Source: Torreya grandis (lineage: Eukaryota; Streptophyta; Pinopsida; Cupressales; Taxaceae). Taken from it: DNA of 64,000 bases. The stretch is from the NCBI GenBank assembly GCA_037957365.1, contig JARHVA010000349.1, forward strand, positions 4,204,501-4,268,500, read 5' to 3'. The first letter of the stretch is position 1, and each line of letters begins with the position of its first letter. Made by a program: the position numbers and the translations under genes. Shown here piece by piece: positions 60,740-64,000 of the stretch. The notes below the pieces were generated by a model. The model ran no database searches and was not told where the DNA came from. It saw nothing but the letters and a program-made list of their open reading frames with translations.

Positions 60740-61350
60740 GGAGAAAGCAAACAATCTCATTATCACTTTCAAAAACTTGCCAACTCACCTCATTATAAAG
60801 TACTAATAGAATCCACACTAAATTGGTTTGTGACTAACTTTTGGTGTCTTTAACTCCATTAAATATTTCATATTGTTCACCAATGGTAGCTAGTCTATTT
60901 TCATGATGATTTGACTCCCTAGGTATGAATAGATGCCAAAGGCTAGGAATTCCTCCATGAGATCCAAAAATTTGTACTTGTAGGTCTTAAAAAGTGTATT
61001 TTTATTAAAACAATACACCTAACCTACTATAACATTATTTCATTATCTCCCTTCAATTTTAAGATCTTAATTTCACTTATCCTTTCCCATTGTAGCCCAT
61101 GAATGATGGCCTCATATTTTGTAGTGTTTGAAGTGTAGCTAAACTAAAACCTTAAGGCATAATAGTACCTCTAATTGGAAGGGGAGATAAGCATCACACC
61201 TACCCCACTCCCATTATTTGACCTTGATCCATTAAATAATAGAATCAATATGCCTTCATGCTCTTGACTTGGGCTAGTGAGACTAGGTAAAACATCTCCT
61301 TCATATAGTACACAACTAGGCTTGACTCCTCAATGGTCTTGTAGGGGTCA
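60740..61350 (-). pseudogene. Gypsy B RNase H-like domain located before RT (broken)
   Basis: The minus strand reads LLFNGSRSNNGSGVGVMLIS, then SYTSNTTKYEAIIHGLQWER and ILKLKGDNEIML, then DLMEEFLAFGIYS. This is the FDGS / AEYEA / GDSE pattern of plant-type RNase H. The first Asp is Asn (FNGS), the Glu of YEA and the Asp of GDN remain. It precedes the pre-RT linker rather than following RT. I recall plant gypsy polyproteins with this order, but cannot check here. Confidence 0.7.
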
Positions 61351-62047
61351 TAACCATGGTTATCTACTACCCACTCATGAAATATTATATTTGAGCTGCC
61401 TTCAAGTGGTTCTTTGGACTATTGGTTATTGATATGATTATCTCTATCTAGGATAGTGTAGTTTACATTAGATAGGTTGGGCGTATAGGGTTCTAAGTGA
61501 AACCTAGAAATGGGTTATGAAATTTTTTACCTTAGGCCAAAATGGATCAACCCCATATAGTAATAATATTTTATAAGGGATGTTTATAATGTCTTATGGT
61601 ATGTTTTAGTTCATTTTATATGCCATTTGAGATTTGGTCATAGTCTAGCTTAGTCCTTGTGTCATTTGGTGTCTTAAGGGTCACTTTAGAGTCATATATG
61701 CAAGTGGTAGGTTTTCATGGTGTAAAAATAGTCAAGGTCATGGAGAGATTTTTCATAGGCCTCAATAAGTTCATTCAATATTTAAAATATCAATCATTGT
61801 CTTAAGAACAAGATTTATGAAGCTAGGCCATCATCAAGATGTCATGAAGAACAAAACTTGACAACTTGTTTGTGAAATTTATAAATATGATCAAAAAGCC
61901 TTGCATGACCATCAAATCATGTGTGATAAATTTAATTAGTGCCAAGATCATTATTTAAAAGTTTCATATCTTGATGAGTCTTTTATCTTAAGATCTAAAC
62001 CTTCAATGTTTAGCTTGTTGAGTCTAAGCAGTTAGGCTATCCTACAC
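61351..62047. other. No gene recognised
   Basis: Unassigned sequence between gypsy B and copia E. It ends with TACAC, the likely left target-site copy of copia E; the right copy lies outside the window. Confidence 0.5.
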
Positions 62048-62285
62048 TGTTAGGACTTGTTCCAAAGTCTTAACGTTAGGTTAGATTTTTGGTAGGTAAT
62101 AAATAATTATTGTAAATGGGGCATGCATCTTTTAGTAAAGACACTCCCATAAAATAAACTTACTTAGTTTAATTATTAGGTAGTTTTAATGTTTTATATT
62201 TATTAATTAGAATTATTTTACGGGTTGTTTTCCCATATTTAGTTGGTTATAGGATTAGTTGTTTTTACCGGTCATTGGTAAAAAC

Positions 62286-62294
62286 TATATAAAT
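62286..62294 (+). promoter_or_regulatory. TATA box of copia E LTR
   Basis: TATATAAAT lies about 240 bp into the LTR, at a fitting distance before the AATAAA signal at 62363-62368. Confidence 0.7.
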
Positions 62295-62362
62295 CCATGT
62301 TTGCATTGTAAAATGGTTAACAGAGTAAAGGCACCCTTATGTACTTGATTTTTTGAATTATT

Positions 62363-62368
62363 AATAAA
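62363..62368 (+). terminator. Poly(A) signal of copia E LTR
   Basis: AATAAA lies 75 bp after the TATA box and 62 bp before the LTR end, as expected for R/U5 processing. Confidence 0.5.
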
Positions 62369-62431
62369 ATACTTGTGTACTCACACTAAGCGGGGACAAG
62401 GTTCAACCTATTTTGATTCTAGAGTTATCAG

Positions 62432-62443
62432 TGGTATCAGAGC
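62432..62443 (+). promoter_or_regulatory. Primer binding site of copia E
   Basis: TGGTATCAGAGC matches the initiator methionine tRNA site of plant copia elements exactly and sits one base after the LTR end. Confidence 0.9.
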
Positions 62444-63330
62444 ATGGTTATTTTGAGAGCACAGTGAATTCAAAGAAGCAAGGTGAAAAATCAATTCACG
62501 TGATATCTTTTGGCATGAAATAAGGTATGCCATATAAAATGATTTTTTTTTATTAGTTTAAATGTTTGAAAAATTATTAAATTATTTTAATTTTTCAAAT
62601 ATTATTCACATTTAAACCTGTATTTTCCATATACCATAGTCTGGTCTTTTTTGATCATTTATACTCCATTTTCCTATGTTAAACCTCCTCGTTTGGCATA
62701 AAAAATGAATTTTTAGCATTTAATGTTATTAAATTCATTGTTTTTTGACCAAAATTAGATTTGTACGACTTATTTTTTGTTGAATACCTCTAAAAATTTC
62801 CATTCTGCCTTTGTTATTTCCATTCATTCTTAGGCTTCTTAATAGCTAAAACATCTGCAAATGGTATTAAACCACTATTTTTGCATTCAAATTGAAAATC
62901 TAGAATTTTTTTGCACTTGTACGGCCTATTGTATGGCCTTCCAATGCCCAGGCTTTATTTTGATCTCATTCCCTGCAAATACATCTCAAAAAATTTGCAA
63001 AAACACAGTAAAAATCCTTTGTATTTAGCTTGTATGGATTTGTATAGCCTGTAGGTGAGATAACAAGTGAAATAATAATTCTCCAGCAGTAGCTATGGCA
63101 TCCTAGGCAAACATGGCACTGGAATAAAACTCAAAAATTTATTTTTGATATTTCTATAGTTTGATTTTCATTATATTTGCTGTGACTAGGTCCCACGGGA
63201 GAAGGTTGAAAGAGAGACTTAAAAAAAAAGGGAAAAATTTGAATTTATTTACTCATACGTATTTTTTTTTATTTTCCCTCATACACAAAATATGGAATAA
63301 GTATAAATTTTTGAGTGTAATGTTTTGCAA

Positions 63331-63417
63331 ATGCTCTTAGATCAATTGGTTAAGCTTATTTTGTTAGAAGCTTGCAAAGGAGGAAGTCAAGGGTTCAAAT
63401 CCCTTCTTTTTGGAGAA
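63331..63417 (+). other. tRNA-like segment in the copia E leader (possible SINE or pol III promoter)
   Basis: CTTAGATCAATTGGTTAAG looks like a box A / D arm (CTTA pairs with TAAG), and AAGGGTTCAAATCCCTT is a good box B and T arm with a 5-bp stem. The gap between them is about 34 bases, longer than in a standard tRNA and closer to one with a long variable arm. The acceptor stem is poor, so it is not a working tRNA gene. It may be a tRNA-derived SINE head or a chance-conserved pol III promoter. Confidence 0.5.
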
Positions 63418-63564
63418 AGTTATTTTTGATTTGGAATATGCTTTTTTTGAAAAAGGAATATTCTCTTTTTAAATTAGAATATTTTAAAACACATACTTAT
63501 TGTATTGTGTTATTTAATTTTTCAAAAAAGGGGTGGAATTTAATCATATTTATTTTGCATTGTT

Positions 63565-63628
63565 GTGGTGAGATAAGGGTGTAATTGGTGGAATAAGGTT
63601 GTAATTTGGTGAAATAAGGGTGTAATCA
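63565..63628 (+). repeat. 20-21 bp tandem repeat in the copia E leader
   Basis: Three variant copies of ATAAGGGTGTAATTGGTGGA lie head to tail. A GTTAAGTGCAAAACCC phrase then occurs twice, near 63645 and 63699. Confidence 0.8.
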
Positions 63629-63810
63629 TTGATTTTTGGTGTGGTTAAGTGCAAAACCCATCAAAAATACTTTTTTTTCTTTTATGCTCTACGCGGAGGT
63701 TAAGTGCAAAACCCTGTAGAAGCAGTGTTTTGTGTAGTGAGTGTGATATTTGTTTCATTTCTTTTGCATTTTTTCACATGTTTTTCTACTGCACTTGCTT
63801 TCATTTCAAA

Positions 63811-64000
63811 ATGCTGAAAATTCAAAATTTGCTTTTAGATGGTGATAGATTAACAATTTCTAATTATTTAGATTAGAAACGATTGATGGAGACTTCACTA
63901 GTGTTTGATGAGTTATGGGATATTGTTAAGAATGAAAATCCCACATTGCCAACAGAGCATGCTAAATTAGATATTTTCAATTTGCGTGATTCTAAGGCCT
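63811..64000 (+). pseudogene. Copia E gag, N-terminal start (truncated by window, one stop)
   Basis: The frame reads MLKIQNLLLDGDRLTISN, then YLD*KRLMETSLVFDELWDI and VKNENPTLPTEHAKLD. This matches the start of copia gag: a Leu-Asp-Gly-x-Asn/Asp-Tyr segment, then Trp-Lys-x-x-Met-Glu and a Leu-Trp-Asp-Ile-Val helix. The conserved Trp is a TAG stop at about 63874. The frame is otherwise open to the window end. The ATG at 63811 is the best start by family length, although the same frame is open further upstream. Confidence 0.75.

Larger units (their letters stand above)
57791..61350 (-). mobile_element. Gypsy B: decayed Ty3/gypsy pol remnant
   Basis: The minus strand gives the order RNase H-like region, pre-RT linker, RT, RT-linked RNase H and integrase. 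Stops, frameshifts and lost catalytic residues show it is dead. No gag, protease or LTR was recognised, and coding likeness stops near 61350, so the element is truncated or its 5' part decayed beyond recognition. It is a different family from gypsy A: the domain order and wording of the motifs differ. Confidence 0.8.
62048..62430 (+). repeat. 5' LTR of copia E
   Basis: The 383-bp LTR begins TGTTAGGACTTG and ends GAGTTATCA before the primer site. It contains ACTATATAAATCC and, about 75 bp later, AATAAA. A size near 400 bp is normal for plant copia elements. The partner LTR is outside the window. Confidence 0.8.
62048..64000 (+). mobile_element. Copia E: 5' part of a copia retrotransposon, runs off the window
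   Basis: A short LTR with TATA box and poly(A) signal, an exact copia primer site, a 1.4-kb leader and the start of gag follow in the normal order. Only the first part is in the window, so pol cannot be judged. The preserved signals suggest it is younger than the other elements, but gag has a stop. Confidence 0.85.

Noticed and set aside
63331..63417. Functional tRNA gene
   Set aside because: Only box A, D-arm and T-arm features are convincing; acceptor stem is poor and the middle is too long for a standard tRNA. Kept as tRNA-like.

Overview
This window reads as a non-genic, repeat-filled stretch of a large plant nuclear genome. It is AT-rich, carries no recognisable host gene, and is built almost wholly of LTR retrotransposons in different states of decay. 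The Ty3/gypsy pol remnants, the long-LTR copia elements and the non-autonomous gag-only elements suit a big plant genome, perhaps a gymnosperm; the species is inference. The longest open frame is only about 120 codons. The real coding content is pseudogenic and is recognised from conserved retroelement motifs interrupted by stops.

Layout. About 2.6-12.05 kb: a minus-strand Ty3/gypsy element (A) with 3' LTR, polypurine tract, integrase, two RNase H-like regions, RT, protease and the end of gag. It looks Tat-like. 12.05-22.75 kb: a plus-strand LTR element (I) with ~2.4-kb LTRs, one long stop-ridden reading frame without pol, and a long non-coding part. 22.75-26.08 kb: an unidentified decayed minus-strand coding stretch and flank. 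26.08-47.69 kb: a 21.6-kb nested complex. An old copia element (D) with LTRs of nearly 3.9 kb, bounded by the direct repeat TGAAT, contains a younger copia element (C, 32008-36885, bounded by ATTTG) inside its gag, and about 6 kb of foreign sequence (F) inside its 3' LTR. 47.69-53.2 kb: flank, a minus-strand gypsy gag remnant (G) and an LTR-like end. 53.2-57.8 kb: unassigned sequence with a near-perfect 586-bp palindrome. 57.8-61.35 kb: a minus-strand gypsy pol remnant (B) in which an RNase H-like region precedes RT. 62.05 kb to the end: the well-preserved 5' part of another copia element (E): LTR, primer binding site, leader with a tRNA-like segment, and the start of gag.

How the parts relate. 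C and D keep gag, LTRs and priming sites but have no recognisable RT or integrase, so they look like non-autonomous elements mobilised by enzymes supplied from elsewhere. Element I shows the same pattern with a different, gypsy-like design. Stops and lost active-site residues are mostly explained by C-to-T or G-to-A changes, as expected from deamination of methylated cytosine. A short block containing a telomere-box-like AAACCCT motif recurs inside LTRs of both copia and gypsy type. Element borders without a target-site duplication are approximate.
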